The notes under the pieces are model-generated. The model saw nothing but the letters and a program-made list of their open reading frames with translations. It was not told the origin of the DNA and did no database searches. A stretch of 64,000 bases of DNA from UBA2336 sp965227265 (GTDB lineage: Bacteria > Bacteroidota > Bacteroidia > Cytophagales > Cyclobacteriaceae), in assembly GCA_965227265.1 (NCBI GenBank), contig OZ245738.1, positions 2,542,001-2,606,000 on the forward strand, written 5' to 3'. The position numbers and the translations under genes are program-made. Below, piece by piece: positions 1 to 8,175 of the stretch (within the stretch, counting starts at the first letter, position 1; each line of letters starts with the position of its first letter).

Positions 1-1
1 A

Positions 2-628
2 AAAATTGATGGTAAGGAGCAAATGATCGCAAAGGGCGGTATTGCCCTTATCGTAAATCGGGCAAGCAAAGACACATTGCTTACGATGGATGAGTTTAAA
101 AAAATTATTTCAGGTACAAACAACCTGAGTGAGCTCGACAAAAAGTTTTCTTCTAAACCTGTAGTGGTTGTTTTTGATCACCCAAATTCAGGGATCATCC
201 GGTATCTGCGCGATTCAGTACAACAATTTGATTCGCTGCCTTCGTATTGCTACGCAGTTAACGGAAACCCACAGGTAATTGACTATGTGTCGAAAAATCC
301 GCAGGCAATTGGCCTAATAGATGTTAGCTGGATCAGCGATCAGGACGACTCCACAGCCAACTCATTCTTAAGTTCTATAAAAGTGGTCGGAATATCGGAT
401 GAAAGGGATTATTTCCAACCATATCAGGCTTATATTGCAGACCGGTCTTACCCGTTACTGCGGGATATTAAGATCTTAAGCAGGGAAGCGAGGATGGGTC
501 TCGGAAGCGGTTTTACAGCATTTGTAGCCAGCGAACGGGGCCAAAGAATCGTTTTGAAATCCGGCATAGTTCCTGCTACTATGCCAATTAGAATTATTCA
601 AGTAAGTACAGAACCATTTAGACCATGA
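2..628 (+). CDS. PstS-like substrate-binding protein, 5' end outside window
   Basis: The frame is open to the left edge: codons for K-I-D-G-K-E-Q precede the first ATG at 23. The true start and signal peptide are therefore outside the window. The visible ~209 residues resemble the C-terminal part of a periplasmic phosphate-binding (PBP-II-like) fold, with an IALIVN strand, a helix containing MDEFKKIISG as in PstS proteins, and a closing helix ending in a SERGQRIVLKSGIVPA-type stretch. The stop overlaps the ATG of the TPR gene by 4 bases (ATGA), so the two are translationally coupled. In Bacteroidota such PstS-like proteins often accompany TonB/ExbB/ExbD genes rather than a Pst transporter, and ExbB/ExbD do follow here. 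A role in energised outer-membrane transport is inference; phosphate binding is not shown. Confidence 0.8.
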   Translation, partial: KIDGKEQMIAKGGIALIVNRASKDTLLTMDEFKKIISGTNNLSELDKKFSSKPVVVVFDHPNSGIIRYLRDSVQQFDSLPSYCYAVNGNPQVIDYVSKNPQAIGLIDVSWISDQDDSTANSFLSSIKVVGISDERDYFQPYQAYIADRSYPLLRDIKILSREARMGLGSGFTAFVASERGQRIVLKSGIVPATMPIRIIQVSTEPFRP

Positions 629-2289
629 ACAAAACAGTTCTTTCTTTTAGCAAATCAAAGGCTTCTCTTTTAGCAATTCTGTTTATCCTCGGAGCTGGTG
701 TAGCTTTCGGTCAGGATGCAGAAATCAAGAAATCAAAACGACTGATTGAGGTTGATCATGCCACCGAGGCCATGGCCCCAATCGAAGCCGCCATTAAGCA
801 ATATCCTGAAGAAGCAGATTTATATTATTACCTCGGCTACGCTCAGATAAAAAATAACCAACTCGATGCTGCCGCAAAATCATTCGATGCCGGGATCGCG
901 AAGGATCCAAAAGAGGCAATCAACTATGCCGGTAAAGGATATCTCAGCATGTTGCAGAATCGTCCGGCTGATGCCAAAGTGAATCTTGACAAGGCACTTG
1001 AAATAAGTAAGTCTAAAAAACCGTATGTACTTAAAGCGGTTGCAGAAGCTTACCTGACCAATGCAAAATTTGCCGGTGATGCTGTTGCGCTTCTATTGAA
1101 AGCCAAGGCTATCAAAGACGATGCTGAAGTTGAAATTCTTTTAGGAAAAGCTTACCTGCTTCAAAATCAGGCGGGCTCTGCCGTAAGTGCATATGAAAAT
1201 GCAGCTTCGATTGAACCTAAAAATGGAAAACCGCATCACGAAGTTGGGTTGATCTACTCCCGTACAAACCCGGCTGCATCACAAGCTGCTTTTGAAAAAG
1301 CGGTTGAGGTTGATCCTGAGTTTACCCATTCATACGATGAATTGATTGACATCTATTATCAGCAAAAGCAAGTTGATAAGGCTATTGAAGCTGCGGAGAA
1401 ATTTAAAAGATTGAGCAGCGATCCTGAAAGGAACAAAGAAAAAGAGGCCTTAATTTATGTAATGAAAGGTGACTATGTAAAAGCTAATCAGATTTTCAAA
1501 GAAGTTATTGTAAAAAATCCGAATGTAAGACCAATCATCTGGAGATTCTATATCAAATCATTACAAGCTAGTAAGATTTCAGCTGACTCGATTGAATCTG
1601 TGAATGTTTCTAACACATTCCTTAATACGGCCAAAACGGAAGACATCCTTCCGAGAGATTACGCTGAATTAGGTAAGCTTTATATTATCATGAAGCAGTA
1701 TCCTGATTCCCTTGGTATTGCGCAATTAGAAAAAGCTGTTCAGTTAGATCCCAAAAATGTTGACGCTGCACAAATTCAGGCCGAAACACTTTTTAAAAGC
1801 AGAAATTTCAAGGATGCTATCGTATCCTATAAACGATTATTAACAATCAAATCGAAGCCAAGTGCTACTGATCAACTTAACCTAGCACGTTCATATTCCG
1901 GAACTGAACAGTACGCGTCAGCTGATACGATTTATACTAAGCTTGTAGAACTGTATCCTACTAATTCAGCGGTAGCTGCACTGGCAGCCGGTGTAAAAGC
2001 AAATCTGGATCCTAATTCAGAAACCTGGTTGGCTAAACCACTGTATGAAAAAGTTATCGAGCTTGCAACTGCTGATCCTACCAAGACATCCAAGAAGGAT
2101 CTGATTACGTCTTACAAATACATGGGCTCATACTATGCTATCAAAGAAGGTAATCTGAAAAAAGGGGAAGAGTACTTTGATAAGGTATTAGCCATCGATC
2201 CTGCTGATAAGCAAGCTTTAGAAGTTAAGAAGGCTATTAAGGAAGGTCAAATCCAGCAATTACAACAACAGAAAAAATCGGGGCGATAG
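625..2289 (+). CDS. Secreted TPR-repeat protein
   Basis: This 554-residue protein has an N-terminal signal peptide: a basic start, a hydrophobic LLAILFILGAGVAF stretch, then cleavage near FGQ-DAE. The rest is a chain of tetratricopeptide repeats with the usual Y/G/A spacing and P at repeat ends, for example a YYLGYAQIKNNQLDAAAKSF unit and a late YAIKEGNLKKGEEYF unit. It ends in a Q/K-rich tail. It is probably a periplasmic scaffold. It overlaps the PstS-like gene by 4 bases and is followed by a strong terminator, so it is the last gene of the operon entering from the left. The partner is not identifiable from sequence; association with a TonB-ExbBD machine is inferred from context. Confidence 0.85.
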   Translation: MNKTVLSFSKSKASLLAILFILGAGVAFGQDAEIKKSKRLIEVDHATEAMAPIEAAIKQYPEEADLYYYLGYAQIKNNQLDAAAKSFDAGIAKDPKEAINYAGKGYLSMLQNRPADAKVNLDKALEISKSKKPYVLKAVAEAYLTNAKFAGDAVALLLKAKAIKDDAEVEILLGKAYLLQNQAGSAVSAYENAASIEPKNGKPHHEVGLIYSRTNPAASQAAFEKAVEVDPEFTHSYDELIDIYYQQKQVDKAIEAAEKFKRLSSDPERNKEKEALIYVMKGDYVKANQIFKEVIVKNPNVRPIIWRFYIKSLQASKISADSIESVNVSNTFLNTAKTEDILPRDYAELGKLYIIMKQYPDSLGIAQLEKAVQLDPKNVDAAQIQAETLFKSRNFKDAIVSYKRLLTIKSKPSATDQLNLARSYSGTEQYASADTIYTKLVELYPTNSAVAALAAGVKANLDPNSETWLAKPLYEKVIELATADPTKTSKKDLITSYKYMGSYYAIKEGNLKKGEEYFDKVLAIDPADKQALEVKKAIKEGQIQQLQQQKKSGR

Positions 2290-2309
2290 GCTCAACTTTA
2301 TACTTTTGC

Positions 2310-2340
2310 AACGCATGTACTGAAAGTGCATGCGTTTTTT
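2310..2340 (+). terminator. Rho-independent terminator after the TPR gene
   Basis: AACGCATG pairs perfectly with CATGCGTT. Inner ACT/AGT pairs and one wobble extend the stem around a GAA loop, and a run of six T follows. It closes the PstS-like/TPR operon and separates it from exbB. Confidence 0.85.
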
Positions 2341-2436
2341 ATTTTAGGCCAGTACTTAAAACAACAATGGAGCGATTCTTGCGTTAAGGCAATGGGTCAG
2401 TTTTAAAATGTCGAAACAATAGCATAAATTTCCTCA

Positions 2437-3105
2437 ATGATAGCATTCCTCGCACAGATTTCTGAAACTCCAACAGACACATACGAAGGTCTTTCCATTG
2501 CCGAGCTACTTTTAAAAGGTGGCTTCGTAATGATTCCCATCATCCTGCTCCTGTTCATTGCGACATACCTTTTTATTGAACGGTTCCTGTATATTCGTCA
2601 AAAAGGTAAAGCACAACGCGACCTGGTGCAGAATATCACCCGCCAGATTAAAGACGGTGACATCAAAGCTGCTACGATGTACGCAGAACGTGAAATTACT
2701 TCCACCGGAAAGATTTTAGCCTCAGGTTTACAGTATATTGGCCGGCCCATGAAAGAAATTGAAGGTGTAATGGAGTCAACCGCCAACATTGAAGTAGGTG
2801 AAATGGAGAAAGGAACTGGCTATTTAGGGATCATTGCTGGTATCGCACCTATGCTTGGATTTATTGGAACAATCTCCGGTATTATCCGAATTTTCTATAC
2901 GATCTCCCTTTCGGATAACATCAGCATTGGTATCATTGCCGGTGGTTTATATGAGAAGATGATCACTTCAGGTGCAGGCCTTGTGGTTGGTGTACTTGCT
3001 TACACAGCTTATCATATTCTTAACCAGATGATCTCGAACTTCACGTTGCGCGCGCAGCGCGATTCGCTTGAGTTCATCCGTTACATTATGAGCCCGGCAT
3101 CATGA
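2437..3105 (+). CDS. exbB: ExbB/TolQ/MotA-family proton channel
   Basis: The 222-residue inner-membrane protein has three predicted membrane segments: residues ~28-48 (GGFVMIPIILLLFIATYLF), ~128-150 (GYLGIIAGIAPMLGFIGTIS) and ~165-190. The long cytoplasmic loop and the conserved GxxxTVxG-like segment (here LGFIGTISGIIRIF) are those of ExbB/TolQ. With ExbD it uses the proton gradient to drive TonB- or Tol-type work on the outer membrane. It overlaps exbD by 4 bases. No tonB follows, so this pair probably works with a TonB encoded elsewhere, for example in the cluster to the left (inference). Confidence 0.93.
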   Translation: MIAFLAQISETPTDTYEGLSIAELLLKGGFVMIPIILLLFIATYLFIERFLYIRQKGKAQRDLVQNITRQIKDGDIKAATMYAEREITSTGKILASGLQYIGRPMKEIEGVMESTANIEVGEMEKGTGYLGIIAGIAPMLGFIGTISGIIRIFYTISLSDNISIGIIAGGLYEKMITSGAGLVVGVLAYTAYHILNQMISNFTLRAQRDSLEFIRYIMSPAS

Positions 3106-3497
3106 AGATCGTCCGTAAACATAAGTTTGCAGCCGAGGTAGCAACCTCATCGTTGAACGACATCATGTTTTTCCTGCTGTTGTTCTTCCTAATCATTTCC
3201 ACCATCACCAATCCGAATGTGATCAAGGTGATGCTTCCGCAGTCAAAGGCAAGCCAGTCGCTGAATAAGCAGCCGGTTATTCTTACAATTACTGAGAATA
3301 AACAATTCTACATTAATAGAAGACCTGTTTCTAAAGCAAACCTGGAAGATGGTCTGGTGAAAGCCTGTGCTAATCTTGCAGAACCTACTGTGGTGTTGCA
3401 TGCAGCGCGCTCACTTTCTATTCAGGATCTGGTGGATGTGATGCAAATCGGATCGGAGCACAAGATCAAGATGGTGCTTGCCACGAATAACAAATAA
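3102..3497 (+). CDS. exbD: ExbD/TolR-family biopolymer transport protein
   Basis: The 131-residue protein has a short cytoplasmic N terminus, one membrane helix at ~19-37 and a periplasmic domain. Asp20 (in SLNDIMFF) sits at the start of the helix, where ExbD/TolR proteins carry the proton-relaying Asp. The periplasmic part ends with the expected ExbD pattern (V.L.A.. then QDLVDVMQIG). It is shorter than E. coli ExbD but normal for Bacteroidota. It starts inside exbB (ATGA overlap). Its stop abuts, without a gap, the stop of the convergent GH3 gene. Confidence 0.93.
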   Translation: MKIVRKHKFAAEVATSSLNDIMFFLLLFFLIISTITNPNVIKVMLPQSKASQSLNKQPVILTITENKQFYINRRPVSKANLEDGLVKACANLAEPTVVLHAARSLSIQDLVDVMQIGSEHKIKMVLATNNK

Positions 3498-4994
3498 TTA
3501 ATTTTTAAAAGCAGTCAGTGAATCCGCGATTTTGCGATCGTTGGAAAGACGGGGGACTTTGTTTTGTCCGCCAAGCTTGCCTTGTGATTTCATGTAATCG
3601 ATAAAGGCATTTCGATTCAGACTGTTAACTGTTAGCGTTCGGAGGATGCTTCCCGAGATCAGATCATCGTAATAGACATTTAGCTTTCGCAGATTGTTGT
3701 CGAGCTCAAGCTCAAACGCTGCAACATCCCTTGGTTCTTTTGCAAATTCAATAAACCATTCGTGATGCGGAAGTCCTTCAGCAGGTGTGACTTGAGGCGC
3801 AACCGTAAATTCAACAATCTCTGTTCCTGGAAATTTTTCCATTGTGAACTTCATCGCTTTTTCAACCTCCTCTCCTATTACATGCTCTCCAAACGCAGAA
3901 ATAAAATGTTTAATCCGGCCTGTTACTAAAATGCGATATGGATTTTTAGAAACAAACCTCACTGTATCACCAATGGAATAACCCCAAAGACCTGCATTGT
4001 TATTAATGACTACTGCGTAGTTCTTGCCCAACTCAACCTCTTCAATATTCAGTCGCGTTGGATTTTCATTAAAATATTCATCTACTGGAATGAACTCAAA
4101 GAATATTCCATGATTAAGAAGCAGCAACAATCCTTCTGCGTGTTGTGAATCCTGATAAGCGATAAAGCCTTCCGATGCCGGATAGGTTTCGATCGAATCA
4201 ATTTTCTTACCGATTGATTCAACCAACTTGGCACGATACGGTTCAAAATTTACTCCACCGTAGACGAACATGGAAAAATTCGGAAATACATCCTTGATCT
4301 TCTTCCCAGTTTTTGCTTCTATTCGATCAAAGTACATCTGTACCCAAGGCGGAATTCCTGAGATCAATGTCATGTTAGCATTGATCGTTTCTTCTATTAT
4401 TGTATCAAGCTTCAGTTCCCAGTCTTCAATACAATTGGTTTCGTAGCTAGGTTTTTGATTAGTCTTTAAATATCCGGGGACGTGATGATTAACAATTCCT
4501 GAAAGTCGTCCAGTATTAATGCCAGCTTTTTTATCTAACACCGGACTACCCGAAAGAAAGATAAGATTGCCATCCAGGAAGTCTGCCTTACCGGTTTCAT
4601 GCACATAGCTCAATAAGGCGTTACGTGCGCTATTAATATGATAGGGAACAGATTCTTTTGAAAGTGGAATGTATTTAGTTCCTGAAGTTGTACCCGAAGT
4701 TTTCGCGAAGTATGAAGGTTTGCCTTTCCATAAAATGTCCGGCTCGCCCTTTGTTACTTTTTCGATATAAGGTTTTAGCTCTTCATAATCCCGAACAGGA
4801 ATATTCTTTTTGAAGTCGTCATAATTCTTGATTGAATTAAAGCCGTGATCTTTCCCGAAAGCTGTATGAGCAGCTTCACGGATAAGGTGTTCCCTAATCT
4901 TCTCTTGATATTGATGCGGATTCTGCGACCATTTTTTCGTTTCTGCGGCTATAAATGCTGCGAACGGCTTTGCCAGTATTGACCGTATTCCCAT
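3498..4994 (-). CDS. GH3-family acyl-acid amido synthetase-like protein
   Basis: The 498-residue protein belongs to the GH3 branch of the adenylate-forming (ANL) superfamily. Visible motifs are the ATP-binding loop TSGTTSGTKYIPLS (residues ~99-112), a central YPASEGFIAYQ, and a C-terminal YRILVTGRIKHFISAFGEHV hinge region with an Asp-containing strand nearby. Plant GH3 enzymes join amino acids to jasmonate or auxin; bacterial members are common in Bacteroidota but their substrates are mostly unknown. It is likely cytoplasmic, with no signal peptide. It is a single gene convergent with exbD and divergent from htrA. A -7-like box sits 6 nt before the ATG. Confidence 0.9.
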   Translation of the reverse strand: MGIRSILAKPFAAFIAAETKKWSQNPHQYQEKIREHLIREAAHTAFGKDHGFNSIKNYDDFKKNIPVRDYEELKPYIEKVTKGEPDILWKGKPSYFAKTSGTTSGTKYIPLSKESVPYHINSARNALLSYVHETGKADFLDGNLIFLSGSPVLDKKAGINTGRLSGIVNHHVPGYLKTNQKPSYETNCIEDWELKLDTIIEETINANMTLISGIPPWVQMYFDRIEAKTGKKIKDVFPNFSMFVYGGVNFEPYRAKLVESIGKKIDSIETYPASEGFIAYQDSQHAEGLLLLLNHGIFFEFIPVDEYFNENPTRLNIEEVELGKNYAVVINNNAGLWGYSIGDTVRFVSKNPYRILVTGRIKHFISAFGEHVIGEEVEKAMKFTMEKFPGTEIVEFTVAPQVTPAEGLPHHEWFIEFAKEPRDVAAFELELDNNLRKLNVYYDDLISGSILRTLTVNSLNRNAFIDYMKSQGKLGGQNKVPRLSNDRKIADSLTAFKN

Positions 4995-5000
4995 AGATTT

Positions 5001-5008
5001 GCAAGGTA
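5001..5008 (-). promoter_or_regulatory. Bacteroidota -7-like box before the GH3 gene
   Basis: On the minus strand the sequence is TACCTTGC followed by AAATCT and the GH3 ATG. A TTG lies ~17 nt upstream of the box. It resembles the TAnnTTTG -7 element with one change, and its closeness to the start implies a very short leader. Confidence 0.4.
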
Positions 5009-5121
5009 TGAAAATTTGAAGTGAGCAACTGTAAAGAATTTTATCGTTCTGAAAACCGAAGTGAAAGTCTGAACGTTAAACTTTTCGGCTGACGTATGCA
5101 TCCAAAGTCGGGTAAAAAATT

Positions 5122-6546
5122 ATGAGGACAATCAAAATTATTGCGATAGCGCTACTGGCAGGTTTTGCCGGAGCATTTATATGTGTTACACTACTGGTAA
5201 ATCCACAAACTGTTGATCAGAACCCGTTAGGGTTTGAAAAGGTTTCACTTGATAACGCAGAAGTACCTCAATCAGCACATCTTTCAACGTCAGCCGTTAT
5301 CGCAGAAAGTCCAGTTGATTTTAATGTGGCCGCTACACGTGCAATACCCAGCGTAGTCTATATTAACAGCATTTCCCAGGGTGCTTCTTATTCATATTGG
5401 GATATGCTATTTGGCGGTGGCGGATCGCAGACGCGTGTGAGCAGTGGATCGGGTGTGATCTTCAAAGGAGACGGTTACATTGTGACGAACAATCACGTTG
5501 TTGGTTCAGCAGAAAAAATCGAAGTTGTTTATAACAAACGTGTTTACGAAGCAGAGTTGATTGGAACTGACCCTTCAACTGATTTGGCTGTGCTGAAAAT
5601 TAATGCAACAAATCTTCCTGCCATTACAATTGGAACGTCTCAAACATTGCAAGTTGGGGAATGGGTTGTTGCAGTCGGAAATCCATTCTCACTTTCCTCA
5701 ACGGTTACAGCTGGAATTGTTAGCGCGAAAGGCAGAAGGATTGGAATCCTTGAAGATAAATTCCCGATAGAATCATTTATTCAGACTGATGCAGCGATTA
5801 ACCCGGGCAATAGCGGTGGAGCGCTTGTGAATAAAGCAGGAGAACTTGTGGGAATTAATACAGCCATCTTATCCAGAACAGGCAGCTATACCGGCTATGC
5901 ATTTGCAGTTCCGGTGGACATTGCAAAAAAAGTGGTGGACGACTTAATCAAATTCGGCATTGTTCAAAAAGGATTTTACGGTGGCAGTGTAGTTGATTAT
6001 GACTATCAATATGCACGCAAGTACAAACTAGATGTGCTTGATTTCAATGGGGTATTCCTGGAAAGTGTGGAAGAAAATGGCCCGGCTGCACAAGCGGGAT
6101 TGAAAGCCGGAGATATCATCACCAAAGTAAATGATGTTGTTGTGAATAGTGTGAGTGCGTTTGAAGAAGAAGTTAGCTACCGCTACCCAGGTGATAAGAT
6201 TAGCATCACGTATCTGCGAAATGGAAAAAATACCACAACAAACCTGACGCTTATCAACAGAAGTGGAACAACGGAAAAAGTTAAACGCAAGATTTTCACT
6301 TCACAAACATTAGGAGCACAATTAGAGGCCACCGACTACGGTGTTAAGATTTTCAAGATCAATGATGAAGGATATATGAAACGTCTTGGCGTTCCAGAAA
6401 ACTACACGATTATTTCCATCAACCGGGTTAAAGTAAACGATCCGGAAGACGTAATTGAGTTCTTCGAGAAATATAAAGGTCGTGTTAGTGTATACGGAAT
6501 GAATGGCGCACGGGAAGTCATTCCTTACAATTTTATGCTGCGATAA
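5122..6546 (+). CDS. degP: HtrA/DegP-type periplasmic serine protease
   Basis: The 474-residue protein carries an N-terminal membrane anchor or signal (residues ~5-26), a trypsin-like domain (~65-280) and two PDZ domains (~285-380 and ~390-474). The catalytic triad is complete: His125 in VTNNHVVG, Asp154 in STDLAVLK and Ser231 in NPGNSGGA. It should degrade or refold damaged envelope proteins. The first PDZ is well formed (NGPAAQAGLKAGDIITKVN); the second is more diverged. It is a single gene, divergent from GH3, and its stop is one base from the end of the convergent dnaA gene. Confidence 0.95.
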   Translation: MRTIKIIAIALLAGFAGAFICVTLLVNPQTVDQNPLGFEKVSLDNAEVPQSAHLSTSAVIAESPVDFNVAATRAIPSVVYINSISQGASYSYWDMLFGGGGSQTRVSSGSGVIFKGDGYIVTNNHVVGSAEKIEVVYNKRVYEAELIGTDPSTDLAVLKINATNLPAITIGTSQTLQVGEWVVAVGNPFSLSSTVTAGIVSAKGRRIGILEDKFPIESFIQTDAAINPGNSGGALVNKAGELVGINTAILSRTGSYTGYAFAVPVDIAKKVVDDLIKFGIVQKGFYGGSVVDYDYQYARKYKLDVLDFNGVFLESVEENGPAAQAGLKAGDIITKVNDVVVNSVSAFEEEVSYRYPGDKISITYLRNGKNTTTNLTLINRSGTTEKVKRKIFTSQTLGAQLEATDYGVKIFKINDEGYMKRLGVPENYTIISINRVKVNDPEDVIEFFEKYKGRVSVYGMNGAREVIPYNFMLR

Positions 6547-6547
6547 G

Positions 6548-7962
6548 CTAGTTCATTCTCAACTTCAGCTTCTTTCCAAGCTCATCCACAGACAGCTTGA
6601 AATTAGCATCGGTCTTCATCATGTCCTCCACGGATTCCAATGCATGGATTACCGTACTGTGATCGCGACCGCCAAAATTTTCACCGATCAGCGCAAGCGT
6701 CAATTGCGTATAGCGTTTACAGAAATACATTGCCACCTGGCGTGGAATAACAATTTCGCGTTTCTTGATTTTACTCTTGAGCGATTCCAGATCAACTTTA
6801 AAATATTCGGAAACTGTTTTCTGGATGAAGTCAACGCTTACATCCGATTGGATTTCCTTAATGATATTCTTGAGAACTTCTTTTGCCAGCTCGAGATCAA
6901 TATTCTTCTTTAGTAAAGTTGCGTGGAAGATTAATGAGTTGAGCACGCCTTCCATATCGCGCAGGTTGGTGTCAACACTGTATGCGAGATATTCGGCAAC
7001 TTCGGTTGGAATGTCAATGCCATCCGCCTGCATCTTGCGATGGATAATCGCAAGCTTGGTTTCAAAATCAGGCTCTTGAAGATCAGCTGTTAGTCCCCAT
7101 TTGAAGCGTGACAGCAATCTTTCCTGAAAGCCTTTCATATCGCGTGGCGGGCAATCGCTCGTCATGATAATCTGCTTGCCCGATTGGTGAAGCTGATTGA
7201 AAATATGGAAGAAAATCTCCTGCGTCTTTTCACGACCGGCAAGGAATTGAACGTCATCCAGAATCAGTAAATCTACCTGTAAATAAAAGTTCTGAAAATC
7301 CTGAAGCTTATGATTCTGAAGGGCATTTAGGAATTGCGTAGTAAAATCATTCTGATCGACATACAGAACAATTTTGTTCGGCATGTTATTCCGGATCTCG
7401 TTTCCGATAGCTTGTACAAGGTGTGTTTTCCCTACACCTACACCTCCGTAAAGCATCAATGGATTGAATGAAGTAGTTCCGGGCTTCTTGGCTACCGCGA
7501 CACCCGCAGAGCGTGCCAGACGATTACAATCGCCTTCCACAAAGTTCTCAAATGTATAAGCCGGATTTAGCCTTGAATTAACGGTTAACGGATTTAAAGC
7601 TTTAAATTGGAAAGGAGAATACTCATCGCCCACTCCGTTTGAATGCGGCCGCTTTCCGCCCATTCCGTTAGGGTAATGCACGGAAACGGGAGGATTGTTC
7701 GTATTTCCACTATCGACAATCACTGAATATTCCAGACGGCCATTTGGACCTAAAACCGTGGTTAAAGCTTTTTTAAGAATTGGAACATAATTATCCTCAG
7801 CCATTCGTAAAAGAATTGGGAGGGCACCTGAATCGTCAAAACATCTCCTTCGACCTTTAATGGAACGATTGGCTTAAACCATGTATTGAAGTTTTCTTCC
7901 CCTACACTCACTTTTATCACTTCAAGACAGTCTGTCCAGGCGGTTCCGTAGTCTACTTCCAT
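6548..7962 (-). CDS. dnaA: Chromosomal replication initiator DnaA, frame broken once in this sequence
   Basis: Two overlapping reading frames together make one full DnaA. Residues 1-55 (from ATG 7962; domain I with SFNTWF-like FNTWFKPIVPL and QVPSQFFYEWL) read in one frame. The rest reads in the -1 frame from about 7798. Restoring one G turns WLRIIMF into WLEDNYVPIL, the normal DnaA continuation, and gives a ~471-residue protein of usual length. The AAA+ domain is intact: Walker A GGVGVGKTHL, Walker B LLILDDVQF, and the C-terminal DNA-binding signature DHSTVIHALE. DnaA is essential, so a sequencing or assembly error is the simplest reading. Re-initiation at ATG 7804, giving a 418-residue protein without most of domain I, or a second dnaA elsewhere are alternatives. 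Confidence 0.95.
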
Positions 7963-8063
7963 TGAGCTTCCGATTTGGGTGGATTTGCCTTTCTTTTTTA
8001 GAGAAAGGGAGACAAAGATGTGAAAAAAGGAGTTAACAAATCAAGCGCATTTTCTATTGATTT

Positions 8064-8072
8064 TGTGGAAAA
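8064..8072 (-). promoter_or_regulatory. dnaA: Possible DnaA box upstream of dnaA
   Basis: TGTGGAAAA on the plus strand is one base from the complement of the DnaA box consensus TTATCCACA. It is the only such site I see in the AT-rich 189-base gap between dnaA and the mutase. It could serve autoregulation; a single degenerate site does not support an origin. Confidence 0.25.
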
Positions 8073-8164
8073 AATTCATGACATGATAAAACAGTTTTAA
8101 CACGCAAGCCTTACCGAAATTATTATCAAATGCAGTTGTTCAATCGTTTGAATGATTGATTTGT

Positions 8165-8172
8165 TACCTTGC
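8165..8172 (+). promoter_or_regulatory. -7-like box before the mutase gene
   Basis: TACCTTGC is followed by GCC and the ATG at 8176. It resembles the Bacteroidota -7 element and decides the start: the upstream in-frame ATG at 8152 would place this box inside the coding region. Confidence 0.4.
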
Positions 8173-8175
8173 GCC

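Noticed and set aside
2301..2308. TACTTTTG as a promoter for exbB
   Set aside because: It matches TAnnTTTG exactly but lies directly before a strong terminator hairpin and 128 bases from exbB, with no -33 element; probably chance.
7790..7806. Programmed -1 frameshift in dnaA
   Set aside because: No slippery heptamer of the X-XXY-YYZ type and no evident downstream structure; a one-base deletion is simpler.
7963..8151. Origin of replication beside dnaA
   Set aside because: The gap is AT-rich but has only one degenerate DnaA box and no repeated 13-mers or box cluster.
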